Shown here piece by piece: positions 17,460-26,517 of a DNA stretch of 64,000 bases. Numbering within the stretch: the first letter of the stretch is position 1; each line of letters starts with the position of its first letter. The notes under the pieces are model-generated. The model worked only from the letters and a program-made list of their open reading frames with translations. It did not search any database and was not told where the DNA came from. A program made the position numbers and the translations under genes. The DNA comes from Rahnella inusitata_A (GTDB lineage: Bacteria; Pseudomonadota; Gammaproteobacteria; Enterobacterales; Enterobacteriaceae), in contig NZ_CBCPJJ010000004.1 of NCBI RefSeq assembly GCF_965118895.1, forward strand, positions 124,001 to 188,000. The letters are read 5' to 3'.

Positions 17460-19916
17460 ATGTCGGAAATCAAACCAGAAATCGCTGCTGAACAAAGCGG
17501 ACTCAGCCGCCGGACGTTGATGAAAACCTCGACGCTGGCTGGTCTGGCTATCGCTGCGGGCGGCGTTTCGCTGCCCTTTGGCCGTACGGCGCTGGCCGCT
17601 GCCATAGGTGAAACAAAGCAATCAGAGCCTGAAGATAAAGTGGTCTGGGGCGCGTGTTCGGTAAACTGTGGCAGCCGCTGCGCATTACGTATGCACGTGC
17701 GTGATGATGAAGTGTATTGGGTCGAAACCGACAACACCGGCGACGATGTCTATGGTAATCACCAGGTCCGCGCCTGCTTGCGTGGGCGTTCAATGCGACG
17801 CCGCATGAATCACCCAGAACGGCTGAATTATCCGATGAAACGCGTGGGCAAGCGCGGCGAAGGAAAATTCAAACCTATTAGTTGGAAACAGGCCTTCGAC
17901 GAAATTGCCAACAATCTCAAGCGAATCGTCGCGAAATACGGCAACGAAGCGGTGTATATCAACTACACCTCGGGCGTGGTCGGCGGCAATATCACCCGTT
18001 CTTCACCTTACGCCTCTCTGGTCGCTCGCCTGATGAACTGCTACGGCGGTTTCCTTAGTCATTATGGCACCTACAGTACCGCGCAGATTGCCTGCGCTAT
18101 GCCCTATACCTACGGCAGCAACGATGGCAACAGCACGTCTGATATCGAAAACAGCAAGCTGGTGGTGCTCTTTGGTAACAATCCGGCCGAAACACGGATG
18201 AGCGGCGGCGGCATTACTTACTATCTCGAACAGGCCCGGGAGCGCTCCAATGCACGAATGATCGTCATCGATCCCCGCTATACGGATACGGCAGCGGGTC
18301 GCGAAGATGAGTGGATCCCTATTCGTCCCGGTACTGATGCCGCGCTGGTCGCAGGTCTGGCGCATGTATTGATTTCCGAAAACATGGTCGATCAGGCGTT
18401 TCTTGATACGCACTGTGTAGGCTACGACGAAAAAACGTTACCAGCGGATGCGCCAGCCAACGGTCATTACAAAGCCTATATTCTCGGGCTGGGCGCGGAT
18501 GCAACAGCGAAGACGCCGGGGTGGGCTTCACGCATCACCGGTATTCCGGCAGACCGAATCGTCAAACTGGCGCGTGAAATAGGGCAGACCAAACCGGCTT
18601 ACATTTCACAAGGCTGGGGGCCGCAGCGTCAGGCCAACGGCGAACTGACCTCCCGCGCCATCGCTATGCTGCCGATTTTAACCGGCAATGTTGGCATTAA
18701 CGGCGGTAACAGTGGCGCACGTGAATCGACCTACACCATCACCATCGAACGTATGCCGGTGCTGGAGAATCCGGTAGAAACCCAGATTTCCTGTTTCAGC
18801 TGGACTGATGCCATCGCGCGTGGCCCGGAAATGACCGCAAAAGCCGACGGCGTGCGCGGTAAAGACAAGCTGGATGTTCCCATCAAATTCATCTGGAACT
18901 ATGCCGGTAACACCATTACCAACCAGCATTCTGACATCAATAAAACCCACGATATTTTGCAGGACGATACACAGTGCGAAATGATCGTCGTGCTCGAAAA
19001 CTTCATGACCTCGTCGGCTAAATACGCCGACATTCTGTTACCTGACCTGATGACGGTTGAACAGGAAGACATCATCCCAAATGATTACGCCGGGAACATG
19101 GGTTACCTGATTTTTATCCAACCTGCGACATCGGCAAAGTTTGCGCGCAAAGGCATCTACGAGATGATGAGCGAAGTGGCGCGTCGTCTCGGGCCTGAGG
19201 TTTACGACAAGTTCACCGAAGGCCGAACTCAGCGCGAGTGGCTGCAATACCTGTACGCCAAAATGCTGGTAAAAGATCCGACTCTGCCTGGCTATGAAGA
19301 ACTGCGCGAGATGGGTATTTATAAGCGTAATGACCCCGCAGGGCATTTCGTAGCGTACAAAAAATTCAGACAGGATCCGCTGGCCAATCCGCTGAAAACC
19401 CCGTCAGGAAAAATCGAAATCTACTCTTCTGCACTGGCGAAAATTGCCAGCGAATGGGAACTTCAAAAAGACGAAACTATCAGTCCGTTGCCGGTCTACG
19501 CCTCCACCTTTGAAGGCTGGGATGATCCCAAACGCAGCCAGTTTCCGTTACAGATGTTTGGCTTTCACTATAAAGCCCGTACCCACTCCACCTACGGCAA
19601 TATCGACGTGTTGCAGGCAGCCTGTCGTCAGGAAGTCTGGATTAACCCGCTGGACGCCAAAACCCGTGGCATCCGAAACGGCGACAAAGTGAAAGTCTTT
19701 AACGATCGCGGAGAAGTCCGCGTGGCGGCCAAGGTCACCCCGCGCATTATCCCCGGGGTGGTGGCAATGGGGCAGGGTGCATGGCATCAGGCCAATATGA
19801 GCGGCGATCGTGTTGATCACGGCGCCTGCATGAACACGCTGACGACCCAACGCCCGTCCCCGCTGGCGAAAGGCAATCCTCAGCATACGAATTTGATTCA
19901 GATAGAAAAAGTTTAA
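17460..19916 (+). CDS. ynfE: YnfE/YnfF-like molybdopterin oxidoreductase, catalytic subunit
   Basis: This is a DmsA-family terminal reductase subunit, Tat-exported, that works with the DmsB/DmsC-type partners encoded downstream. The closest recognisable relatives are E. coli YnfE and YnfF (linked to selenate reduction), from segments such as WGACSVNCGSRCALR and the TVEQEDIIPNDYAGNMGYL region. A Tat motif (SRRTLMK, Arg17-Arg18) starts the signal. A 4Fe-4S site uses Cys66, Cys70, Cys74 and Cys106. The TRS serine (Ser181) is the expected Mo ligand. The start ATG at 17460 follows GGAG by seven bases; an ATG 54 bases upstream lacks one. Length is 818 residues. The natural substrate cannot be read from sequence. 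Confidence 0.93.
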   Translation: MSEIKPEIAAEQSGLSRRTLMKTSTLAGLAIAAGGVSLPFGRTALAAAIGETKQSEPEDKVVWGACSVNCGSRCALRMHVRDDEVYWVETDNTGDDVYGNHQVRACLRGRSMRRRMNHPERLNYPMKRVGKRGEGKFKPISWKQAFDEIANNLKRIVAKYGNEAVYINYTSGVVGGNITRSSPYASLVARLMNCYGGFLSHYGTYSTAQIACAMPYTYGSNDGNSTSDIENSKLVVLFGNNPAETRMSGGGITYYLEQARERSNARMIVIDPRYTDTAAGREDEWIPIRPGTDAALVAGLAHVLISENMVDQAFLDTHCVGYDEKTLPADAPANGHYKAYILGLGADATAKTPGWASRITGIPADRIVKLAREIGQTKPAYISQGWGPQRQANGELTSRAIAMLPILTGNVGINGGNSGARESTYTITIERMPVLENPVETQISCFSWTDAIARGPEMTAKADGVRGKDKLDVPIKFIWNYAGNTITNQHSDINKTHDILQDDTQCEMIVVLENFMTSSAKYADILLPDLMTVEQEDIIPNDYAGNMGYLIFIQPATSAKFARKGIYEMMSEVARRLGPEVYDKFTEGRTQREWLQYLYAKMLVKDPTLPGYEELREMGIYKRNDPAGHFVAYKKFRQDPLANPLKTPSGKIEIYSSALAKIASEWELQKDETISPLPVYASTFEGWDDPKRSQFPLQMFGFHYKARTHSTYGNIDVLQAACRQEVWINPLDAKTRGIRNGDKVKVFNDRGEVRVAAKVTPRIIPGVVAMGQGAWHQANMSGDRVDHGACMNTLTTQRPSPLAKGNPQHTNLIQIEKV

Positions 19917-19965
19917 AGAAGCCACGGACCAAGAGCCTGGCTCAATGACACGGTTGTTAATTTTT

Positions 19966-19985
19966 CGCCCCCCTGAGCGGGGGCG
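19966..19985 (+). other. GC hairpin between the two catalytic-subunit genes
   Basis: A 7-bp G/C stem (CGCCCCC/GGGGGCG) with a six-base loop lies just before the dmsA ribosome site in the 84-base gap. No T tract follows. It could stabilise the upstream mRNA or change the ratio of the two subunits, but no function can be read from sequence alone. Confidence 0.5.
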
Positions 19986-20000
19986 TGAGCGGAGTAAGTC

Positions 20001-22445
20001 ATGTCGGATTCAAAAAACAGTCAACCAGATCAGGGCGGGATCTCCCGCCGCAGTCTGGTAAAAGGAACCACGCTCGCCGGAATGGCAGCGGCGGTCGGCG
20101 GAATATCGCTGCCGTTCAAATCATTACGTGCAGAAAATATCCCTGCGGCCGCAAAAGCGGTGGACGAGAAAATTGTCTGGAGCGCTTGTACGGTTAACTG
20201 CGGTAGCCGTTGCCCGCTGCGCATGCACGTGGTGGATGGCGAAATTCGTTACGTCGAAACAGACAATACCGGCGACGATAACTATAACGCGCTGCATCAG
20301 GTTCGCGCCTGTCTGCGCGGGCGTTCCATGCGCCGTCGCGTGTATAACCCTGACCGTCTGAAATACCCGATGAAGCGCGTCGGTAAGCGCGGAGAGGGAA
20401 AATTCAAACAAATCAGCTGGGATGAAGCCTTCAATACGCTGGCGGGTAGCCTGAAAGATATCATTCAGCGCTTCGGTAACGAGGCAATTTACCTGAATTA
20501 CGGCACTGGCACATTGGGCGGCACCATGACCCGTTCGTGGCCACCGGGCAAAACGCTGATCGCACGTCTGATGAACTGTTGTGGCGGTTATCTGAATCAT
20601 TACGGTGATTACAGCTCAGCACAGATTGCAGCTGGCCTGAATTACACCTACGGCGGCTGGGCCGACGGCAACAGCCCGTCGGACATCGAAAACAGCAAAC
20701 TGGTGGTGTTGTTCGGTAATAATCCGGGCGAAACCCGCATGAGCGGCGGCGGTGTAACCTACTATCTTGAGCAAGCGCGTCAGCGTTCAAACGCGCGCAT
20801 GATCATTGTTGATCCGCGTTATACCGATACTGGCGCGGGTCGTGAAGACGAGTGGGTACCGATCCGTCCGGGTACTGATGGCGCGCTGGCGGCAGCGCTT
20901 GCCCACGTCATGATCACCGAAAATCTGGTCGATCAGCCGTTCCTCGATAAATATTGCGTCGGCTATGACCAGAAAACCTTACCCGCCGGTGTGCCGGAGA
21001 ATGCCCATTATAAAGCTTACATTCTGGGGGGCGGCCCGGATGGCATCGCTAAAACGCCAGCGTGGGCGGCAAAAATTACCGGTATTTCGGCGGATAAAAT
21101 TGTCAGGCTGGGGCGTGAAATCGGTCAGGCAAAACCGGCGTTTATCACCCAGGGCTGGGGACCGCAACGTCACTCAAACGGTGAAGTGGCGACCCGCGCT
21201 ATCGCGATGCTGGCGATCCTGACCGGCAACGTCGGTGTGAACGGCGGTAACTCCGGCGCACGCGAAGGATCGTACGAAATCCCGTTTGTCCGTATGCCGA
21301 CTTTTGATAATCCGGTGCAGACCAGCATCTCCATGTTCATGTGGACCGATGCAATCGTGCGTGGCCCTGAAATGACCGCCACCAAAGACGGTGTACGCGG
21401 AAAGGAAAAGCTGGATGTTCCAATCAAATTTATCTGGAACTACGCCGGTAACTGTCTGATCAATCAGCATTCTGATATCAATCGTACGCATGACATTTTA
21501 CAGGATGATAAACAGTGCGAAATGATTGTGGTGATTGATAACCACATGACGTCCTCGGCGAAATATGCGGACCTTATTCTGCCGGATTGTACGGCGTCTG
21601 AGCAGATGGATTTCTGTCTGGATGCGTCCTGCGGCAACATGGATTACATCATTTTTGCCGATCAGGTCATCAAGCCGCGCTTCGAATGCAAAAATATTTA
21701 CGAGATGATGTCCGAGTTATCACGTCGAATGGACGTTGAAGAGAAATTTACCGAAGGCCGTACGCAGGAGGAATGGCTGCGTCACCTGTATCAGCAATCC
21801 CGCGAAGCCCTGCCAGAATTGCCAGACTTCGACACCTTCCGCAAACAGGGCATGTTCAAGAAACGCGACCCTGAGCAGCATCATGTGGCTTACAAGACCT
21901 TCCGTGAAGATCCGGTAGCCAATCCGCTGACCACGCCTTCAGGCAAAATCGAAATCTATTCCGCTGAACTGGCAAAGATAGCCTCAGAGTGGGAACTCGC
22001 TAAAGAGGACGTGATCGATCCATTGCCGGTGTACGCCGCGGGCTTTGAGAACTACGACGATCCGCTGGCCAGCAAATATCCGCTGCAATTGACCGGTTTC
22101 CACTACAAAGCCCGCGTTCACTCAACGTACGGCAACGTGGATGTGCTCAAGGCGTCCTGCCGGCAGGAAATGTGGATCAACCCGCTTGATGCCGCCCAGC
22201 GCGGTATCAAAAATGGCGACATGATCCGTATTTTTAACGATCGCGGTGAAGTGCATATCGCGGCGAAAGTCACGCCGCGCATGATGCCTGGCGTTGTCGC
22301 GCTGGGCGAAGGTGCCTGGTATTCACCCGACAGCAAGAAAATCGACCGTGCGGGTAGCATCAACGTACTGACGTCTCAAAGACCTTCACCGCTGGCGAAA
22401 GGTAACCCCTCTCACACCAACCTTGTGCAAGTGGCTAAGGTTTAA
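20001..22445 (+). CDS. dmsA: Dimethyl sulfoxide reductase catalytic subunit DmsA
   Basis: DmsA reduces DMSO and related S- and N-oxides during anaerobic respiration, using a bis-MGD molybdenum cofactor at the periplasmic face. The 814-residue protein has a Tat signal (SRRSLVK, Arg16-Arg17), an FS0 cluster motif with Cys63, Cys67, Cys71 and Cys104, and the TRSWPPG segment with Ser179 as the Mo ligand. It is clearly closer to E. coli DmsA than to the gene upstream (CTVNCGSRCPLRMHVVDGEI, CLDASCGNMDYIIF). It is followed 11 bases later by dmsB, so the ABC genes form one unit. Start ATG is preceded by GGAG. Confidence 0.96.
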   Translation: MSDSKNSQPDQGGISRRSLVKGTTLAGMAAAVGGISLPFKSLRAENIPAAAKAVDEKIVWSACTVNCGSRCPLRMHVVDGEIRYVETDNTGDDNYNALHQVRACLRGRSMRRRVYNPDRLKYPMKRVGKRGEGKFKQISWDEAFNTLAGSLKDIIQRFGNEAIYLNYGTGTLGGTMTRSWPPGKTLIARLMNCCGGYLNHYGDYSSAQIAAGLNYTYGGWADGNSPSDIENSKLVVLFGNNPGETRMSGGGVTYYLEQARQRSNARMIIVDPRYTDTGAGREDEWVPIRPGTDGALAAALAHVMITENLVDQPFLDKYCVGYDQKTLPAGVPENAHYKAYILGGGPDGIAKTPAWAAKITGISADKIVRLGREIGQAKPAFITQGWGPQRHSNGEVATRAIAMLAILTGNVGVNGGNSGAREGSYEIPFVRMPTFDNPVQTSISMFMWTDAIVRGPEMTATKDGVRGKEKLDVPIKFIWNYAGNCLINQHSDINRTHDILQDDKQCEMIVVIDNHMTSSAKYADLILPDCTASEQMDFCLDASCGNMDYIIFADQVIKPRFECKNIYEMMSELSRRMDVEEKFTEGRTQEEWLRHLYQQSREALPELPDFDTFRKQGMFKKRDPEQHHVAYKTFREDPVANPLTTPSGKIEIYSAELAKIASEWELAKEDVIDPLPVYAAGFENYDDPLASKYPLQLTGFHYKARVHSTYGNVDVLKASCRQEMWINPLDAAQRGIKNGDMIRIFNDRGEVHIAAKVTPRMMPGVVALGEGAWYSPDSKKIDRAGSINVLTSQRPSPLAKGNPSHTNLVQVAKV

Positions 22446-22456
22446 AGGAATAAAAC

Positions 22457-23074
22457 ATGACTACTCAATATGGTTTTTATATTGATTCAAGCCGCTGCAC
22501 TGGATGCAAAACGTGTGAGCTGGCCTGTAAAGATTTTAAGAATTTAACCCCGGATGTCAGCTTCCGCCGCATTTATGAATATGCCGGTGGCGACTGGCAA
22601 AAAGACGGTGACGGCTGGAATCAGAACGTGTTCGCCTATTATCTGTCGATTTCATGCAACCACTGCGCCGATCCGGCCTGTACCAAAGTCTGCCCGAGCG
22701 GTGCTATGCATAAACGCGAAGACGGATTTGTCGTCGTCAACGAAGACGTGTGTATCGGTTGTCGTTACTGCCATATGGCCTGTCCGTACGGCGCGCCACA
22801 GTACAACGAAGCGAAAGGCCATATGACCAAGTGCGACGGCTGCTATGAGCGCGTTGCCGAGGGTAAAAAACCTATCTGTGTCGAATCCTGCCCGCTGCGT
22901 GCGCTGGATATGGCACCTATCGAAGAGTTGCGTGCGAAATACGGTGATCTGGCGGAGGTAGCACCGCTGCCAGCCGCGCATTTCACTCACCCAAATATCG
23001 TCATCAAACCCAATGCGAATTGCCGTCCTGTAGGCGATACCACGGGTTATCTGGCTAACCCGAAGGAGGTTTGA
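22457..23074 (+). CDS. dmsB: DMSO reductase iron-sulfur subunit DmsB
   Basis: DmsB is the electron-transfer subunit that carries electrons from DmsC to the catalytic subunit through four 4Fe-4S clusters. Four cysteine groups are visible, starting with C14-x2-C17-x2-C20-x3-C24 and continuing through CNHCADPACTKVC, CIGCRYCHMAC and CDGCYERV...CVESC. The length of 205 residues equals the E. coli protein. Only one B subunit is encoded after two A subunits, so both probably share it. It is one base from dmsC. Confidence 0.97.
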   Translation: MTTQYGFYIDSSRCTGCKTCELACKDFKNLTPDVSFRRIYEYAGGDWQKDGDGWNQNVFAYYLSISCNHCADPACTKVCPSGAMHKREDGFVVVNEDVCIGCRYCHMACPYGAPQYNEAKGHMTKCDGCYERVAEGKKPICVESCPLRALDMAPIEELRAKYGDLAEVAPLPAAHFTHPNIVIKPNANCRPVGDTTGYLANPKEV

Positions 23075-23075
23075 G

Positions 23076-23933
23076 ATGGGAAACGGATGGCATGAATGGC
23101 CTTTAATGGTCTTTACCGTATTGGGGCAGTGCGTTGTGGGGGCCTTTATCGTGCTGGCCATTGCGCTGCTGACTCACCGTTCCGTGGAAGAACATCGTCG
23201 CATTCACCTCTCGATGTTCTTTCTGTGGGTGCTGATGGCGGTGGCGTTTATCGCCTCTGTTCTGCACCTTGGCTCGCCGCTGCGTGCTTTCAATTCGCTT
23301 AACCGTCTCGGTGCATCGCCGCTGAGTAATGAAATCGGCAGCGGTTCACTGTTCTTCGCACTGGGCGGCATTTACTGGCTGCTGGCGATGATCAACAAAA
23401 TGCCGCGTGCGCTGGGCAAAATCTGGCTGGTGATCACCATGCTGGCGGGTGTCGGTTTTGTTTACGCGATGTGTCGTGTGTATGAAATCAATACTGTGCC
23501 TACATGGGATAACGTCTATACCGCGCTCCACTTCGGGCTGACGGTGCTTATCGGCGGACCTGTGCTGGGCTATCTGCTGCTCCGCGGTGCCAACATTAAT
23601 GGCTGCGGTTTGCGTCTGCTACCGGCGATCAGCCTTATTGCATTGATAGTGAGCATGGCGTTGGTCGTGATGCAAAGCGCTGGTCTGGCGGGCATCAACA
23701 GCTCTGTTCAGGCGGCTTCTGCACTCATCCCCCAATATGGCGCATTATCTGCGTGGAGGCTGGTGCTGATTGTTCTGGGCCTGGGCTGTTGGTTCTGCCC
23801 GCTTATCCTGCGCAAACGCCCGGCGTTAGCCTCTATGATTCTGGCCTTTGTGCTGGTCTTCGCCGGTGAGCTGATTGGGCGTGCGATTTTCTACGGGCTG
23901 CATATGACCGTGGGTATGGCCGTCAGCGGTTAA
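23076..23933 (+). CDS. dmsC: DMSO reductase membrane anchor DmsC
   Basis: DmsC anchors the reductase to the inner membrane and oxidises menaquinol. The 285-residue protein is very hydrophobic with about eight helices. The segments known to affect quinol oxidation in E. coli are kept: His in VLHLGSPLRAFNSL (residue 64) and Glu in LSNEIGSGS (residue 86). The C-terminus GELIGRAIFYGLHMTVGMAV is family-typical. A GGAGG ribosome site lies inside the last codons of dmsB, indicating tight coupling. Confidence 0.96.
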   Translation: MGNGWHEWPLMVFTVLGQCVVGAFIVLAIALLTHRSVEEHRRIHLSMFFLWVLMAVAFIASVLHLGSPLRAFNSLNRLGASPLSNEIGSGSLFFALGGIYWLLAMINKMPRALGKIWLVITMLAGVGFVYAMCRVYEINTVPTWDNVYTALHFGLTVLIGGPVLGYLLLRGANINGCGLRLLPAISLIALIVSMALVVMQSAGLAGINSSVQAASALIPQYGALSAWRLVLIVLGLGCWFCPLILRKRPALASMILAFVLVFAGELIGRAIFYGLHMTVGMAVSG

Positions 23934-24004
23934 TGACCGGCCAGTAATGAGTATCAGGAAACGCGTTGCCGCAGGTGGCGCGTTCCTGCAACAATGAGTG
24001 AATT

Positions 24005-24565
24005 ATGTCAGCAGAATCTATTAGTTTAACCGGAAAGATTTTAGGCGCGATGCTGTTCTATCCACCAGGATCGCAAGAGGTTGAGCCTCTTGTCGCCTTA
24101 CTGAAAAGTAGTGACTGGGCATCGCTGTGGCCCTGCGCTACGGAAGAAGCAAAAACACAGGCCGCGATAATGTTTAGTCAGATTGAAAGCGCAGAGGAAA
24201 GTATCGATGATGCCTATCAGCGCCTGTTTATAGGGCCGTATGCCTTACCGGCTCCACCGTGGGGTTCAGTTTATCTGGATAAAGAATCGGTGGTGTTTGG
24301 TGATTCCACGTTGGCATTACGTCGGTGGATGCGCGAAAACCATATCGAGCCGCAGCTGACGCAGGCAGAACCTGAAGACCATATCGGCCTGATGCTGATG
24401 ATGTGTGCATGGCTGGCAGAGAATTCACCGTCATTGCTGAACGTATTTCTGACAGTGCATTTACTGCCGTGGGCTACGCGCTATCTCGAATTATTGCGTC
24501 AGAAAGCTGAGCATCCCTTGTATGCGGGTGTGGCAATTCTCGCTGAATCGACTTTGGCTGGCTGA
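24005..24565 (+). CDS. dmsD: Tat proofreading chaperone DmsD, probably cut short by an in-frame TGA
   Basis: DmsD is the cytoplasmic chaperone that binds the Tat leaders of DmsA and YnfE-type subunits until cofactor insertion is complete. The family core is present: AYQRLFIGPYALPAPPWGSVYLDKE, FGDSTLALRRWMREN and PEDHIGLMLMMCAWLAE. The reading frame stops at TGA 24563-24565 after STLAG, giving 186 residues. The next 15 codons continue the family C-terminus and end at TAA 24611-24613, which overlaps the next ATG. E. coli DmsD has Trp exactly where this TGA lies, so the intact form would have about 202 residues. The missing tail is outside the leader-binding core, so activity may survive. Confidence 0.88.
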   Translation: MSAESISLTGKILGAMLFYPPGSQEVEPLVALLKSSDWASLWPCATEEAKTQAAIMFSQIESAEESIDDAYQRLFIGPYALPAPPWGSVYLDKESVVFGDSTLALRRWMRENHIEPQLTQAEPEDHIGLMLMMCAWLAENSPSLLNVFLTVHLLPWATRYLELLRQKAEHPLYAGVAILAESTLAG

Positions 24566-24612
24566 CAACAGGCGCTGGTGGTGGAAACACCTGTAGCTGA
24601 GCTTTATTTCTA

Positions 24613-25167
24613 ATGAATAATTCACCAGGCGGGATGAGCAACCGTAACGTCAGTCGTCGCGGATTGTTTCGTGGCCTGCTGGCGTCAGGAAAGCAGGCAA
24701 TTGGACCGGCTGCGGCGCCTGCAACTCCACCGTTGCAGCGCCCATTACCCCGTCCGCCGCAGGCCGTGGCTGAGCCTCAGTTCATGCTGCTCTGTAGTGG
24801 CTGCGGAAAATGTACTGAAGCCTGCCCTGTAGGGATCCTACGTATTGAGCAAGATAAAGTCGCCCTGAGTATCGAACACGCGGAATGCGATTTTTGTGGT
24901 GCCTGTACGCGAGCTTGTGAAAGCGGGGCACTGGATCTTTGCGTATCAAGTGATACAGGATTACGACCTATTATCCTGCCGCAGTGTCTGGGACGTTTGG
25001 ATGACCTGTGCCGGATGTGCGAAATTGGGTGTCCGCGCACGGCAATATTTTTTAATCAACAGAATCAGCCCACTGTTGATCCGCAAAAATGCGACGGCTG
25101 CGGAAAATGTAAACTCGTTTGTTATCATGGCGATATTAGCTTGTCATTCAAGCCTTATGATTCCTAG
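24613..25167 (+). CDS. NapF-like polyferredoxin
   Basis: A 184-residue iron-sulfur protein that resembles NapF, the accessory ferredoxin of periplasmic nitrate reductase operons. It has an N-terminal SRRGLFRGL segment like that of NapF, then a proline-rich linker (about residues 31-52). Cysteine groups are C61-C64-C67-C71, C92-C95-C98-C102, C133-C136-C140 and C150-C153-C156-C160, enough for three or four 4Fe-4S clusters. In the dms operon it might supply electrons or help to mature the catalytic subunits in the cytoplasm; this is inference. Its ATG overlaps the ancestral dmsD stop (TAATG), and its own ribosome site is weak. Confidence 0.8.
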   Translation: MNNSPGGMSNRNVSRRGLFRGLLASGKQAIGPAAAPATPPLQRPLPRPPQAVAEPQFMLLCSGCGKCTEACPVGILRIEQDKVALSIEHAECDFCGACTRACESGALDLCVSSDTGLRPIILPQCLGRLDDLCRMCEIGCPRTAIFFNQQNQPTVDPQKCDGCGKCKLVCYHGDISLSFKPYDS

Positions 25168-25234
25168 TCGCACCGCTTGATTAACGATTTCAATCATCGC
25201 CATCCAGTTTGTGCTCACGCCTCTTTTTGCCAGA

Positions 25235-25262
25235 TTGACTTTTATTACGCCGGTGGCATGAT
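25235..25262 (+). promoter_or_regulatory. Possible ycaD promoter
   Basis: TTGACT (25235-25240) and CATGAT (25257-25262) are separated by 16 bases, about 40 bases before the ycaD start. Five of six and four of six consensus bases match. Confidence 0.4.
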
Positions 25263-25300
25263 GCGCGCAATTTCTTCCTCTTTGTGGTCATCAACGCCCT

Positions 25301-26446
25301 ATGTCCGCCTATTCCCGTCCCGTTTTTCTGCTGCTGTGCGGACTCCTTCTGCTGACGATTTCTATCGCCGTGTTAAACACGCTGGTTCCTTTATGGCTCA
25401 GCCATGAGCAGTTGCCGACCTGGCAGGTGGGCCTTGTCAGTTCATCTTATTTCACCGGTAATTTACTGGGGACGCTGATTGCTGGCGGCCTGATAAAACG
25501 GTTCGGTTTTAATCGCAGCTACTATTTCTCGTGCTTTCTGTTTGCGGTTGCGACAGCAGGTCTGGCGCTTTCCATGAGTTTCTGGAGCTGGATCGGGGCG
25601 CGTTTTGTAGCTGGTATTGGCTGTGCGCTCATTTGGGTGGTCGTGGAAAGCGCGCTGATGCGCAGCGGAACCGTGAAAAATCGTGGGCAGCTACTGGCGG
25701 CGTACATGATCATGTATTACATCGGCACGGTCGTCGGGCAGTTGTTGGTCGGTACAGTCCCAACGTCGTTATTCAGTGTATTGCCGTGGGTTACGTCGCT
25801 TATCGTGATCGCCATGCTGCCATTGCTGTTTGCTCATCTCGAAAATCAGGACAGCGAGGAGCCGCGTCATTCGGTTCTGCCAATGTTTCGCCGCCGTAAC
25901 GCGCGCCTTGGGATCAACGGCTGTATTATTTCCGGCATTGTGCTGGGCTCGCTGTATGGCCTGATGCCTTTGTTCCTGGCGCATCAGGGTATGAGCGATG
26001 CGGATGTTGGCTACTGGATGGCATTGCTGGTCAGTGCAGGGATTATCGGGCAATGGCCGGTCGGGCGTCTGGCAGACCGCTATGGACGCCTTATGGTGTT
26101 ACGCATTCAGATTTTTTGCGTGATCCTCGGCAGTATCGCTATGCTCAGTGGTTATGCGATGGCACCGACGTTATTCATTCTTGGGTGCGCCGGTTTCACC
26201 CTGTACCCTGTCGCGATGTCATGGGCCTGTGAAAAGGTCAGTTCAGAAGAGCTGGTTGCCATGAATCAGGCGCTGCTGATGAGCTATACACTCGGCAGCC
26301 TAGCCGGGCCAACCATGACTGCAATGCTCATGCAGAGCTATTCTGACCGCCTCCTGTTTGTGATGATTGCCGTCGTTTCCCTGGTGTATCTGGTGATGCT
26401 GATGCGTAAAGCCGACAAGAGTCACAACCCGGTGGCAGCTGCATAA
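25301..26446 (+). CDS. ycaD: Major facilitator superfamily transporter YcaD
   Basis: An inner-membrane MFS protein of 381 residues with about twelve helices; the transported compound is unknown. The family-specific sequence is plain: VLNTLVPLWL, TWQVGLVSSSYFTGNLLGTL, GFNRSYYF, the loop motif GRLADRYGRL near residue 255, and GFTLYPVAMSWACEK. It is nearly co-linear with E. coli YcaD (382 residues). In this genome it follows the dms operon directly; the E. coli genes between dmsC and ycaD are absent. It is convergent with pflA across a bidirectional terminator. Confidence 0.93.
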   Translation: MSAYSRPVFLLLCGLLLLTISIAVLNTLVPLWLSHEQLPTWQVGLVSSSYFTGNLLGTLIAGGLIKRFGFNRSYYFSCFLFAVATAGLALSMSFWSWIGARFVAGIGCALIWVVVESALMRSGTVKNRGQLLAAYMIMYYIGTVVGQLLVGTVPTSLFSVLPWVTSLIVIAMLPLLFAHLENQDSEEPRHSVLPMFRRRNARLGINGCIISGIVLGSLYGLMPLFLAHQGMSDADVGYWMALLVSAGIIGQWPVGRLADRYGRLMVLRIQIFCVILGSIAMLSGYAMAPTLFILGCAGFTLYPVAMSWACEKVSSEELVAMNQALLMSYTLGSLAGPTMTAMLMQSYSDRLLFVMIAVVSLVYLVMLMRKADKSHNPVAAA

Positions 26447-26472
26447 TCTTAAAGTTCTGAGCCGCTCCCAAT

Positions 26473-26502
26473 AAAAAAGACGCCGTAAAGGGCGTCTTTT
26501 TT
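26473..26502. terminator. Bidirectional terminator between ycaD and pflA
   Basis: GACGCC/GGCGTC with a six-base loop is flanked by six A on the left and six T on the right. It can end transcription from both convergent genes. Confidence 0.92.
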
Positions 26503-26517
26503 GCATTGGATTAGGCA

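Noticed and set aside
24005..24613. Calling dmsD a pseudogene
   Set aside because: The stop removes only about 16 C-terminal residues outside the conserved leader-binding core, so a working protein remains likely; it is kept as a CDS with a note.
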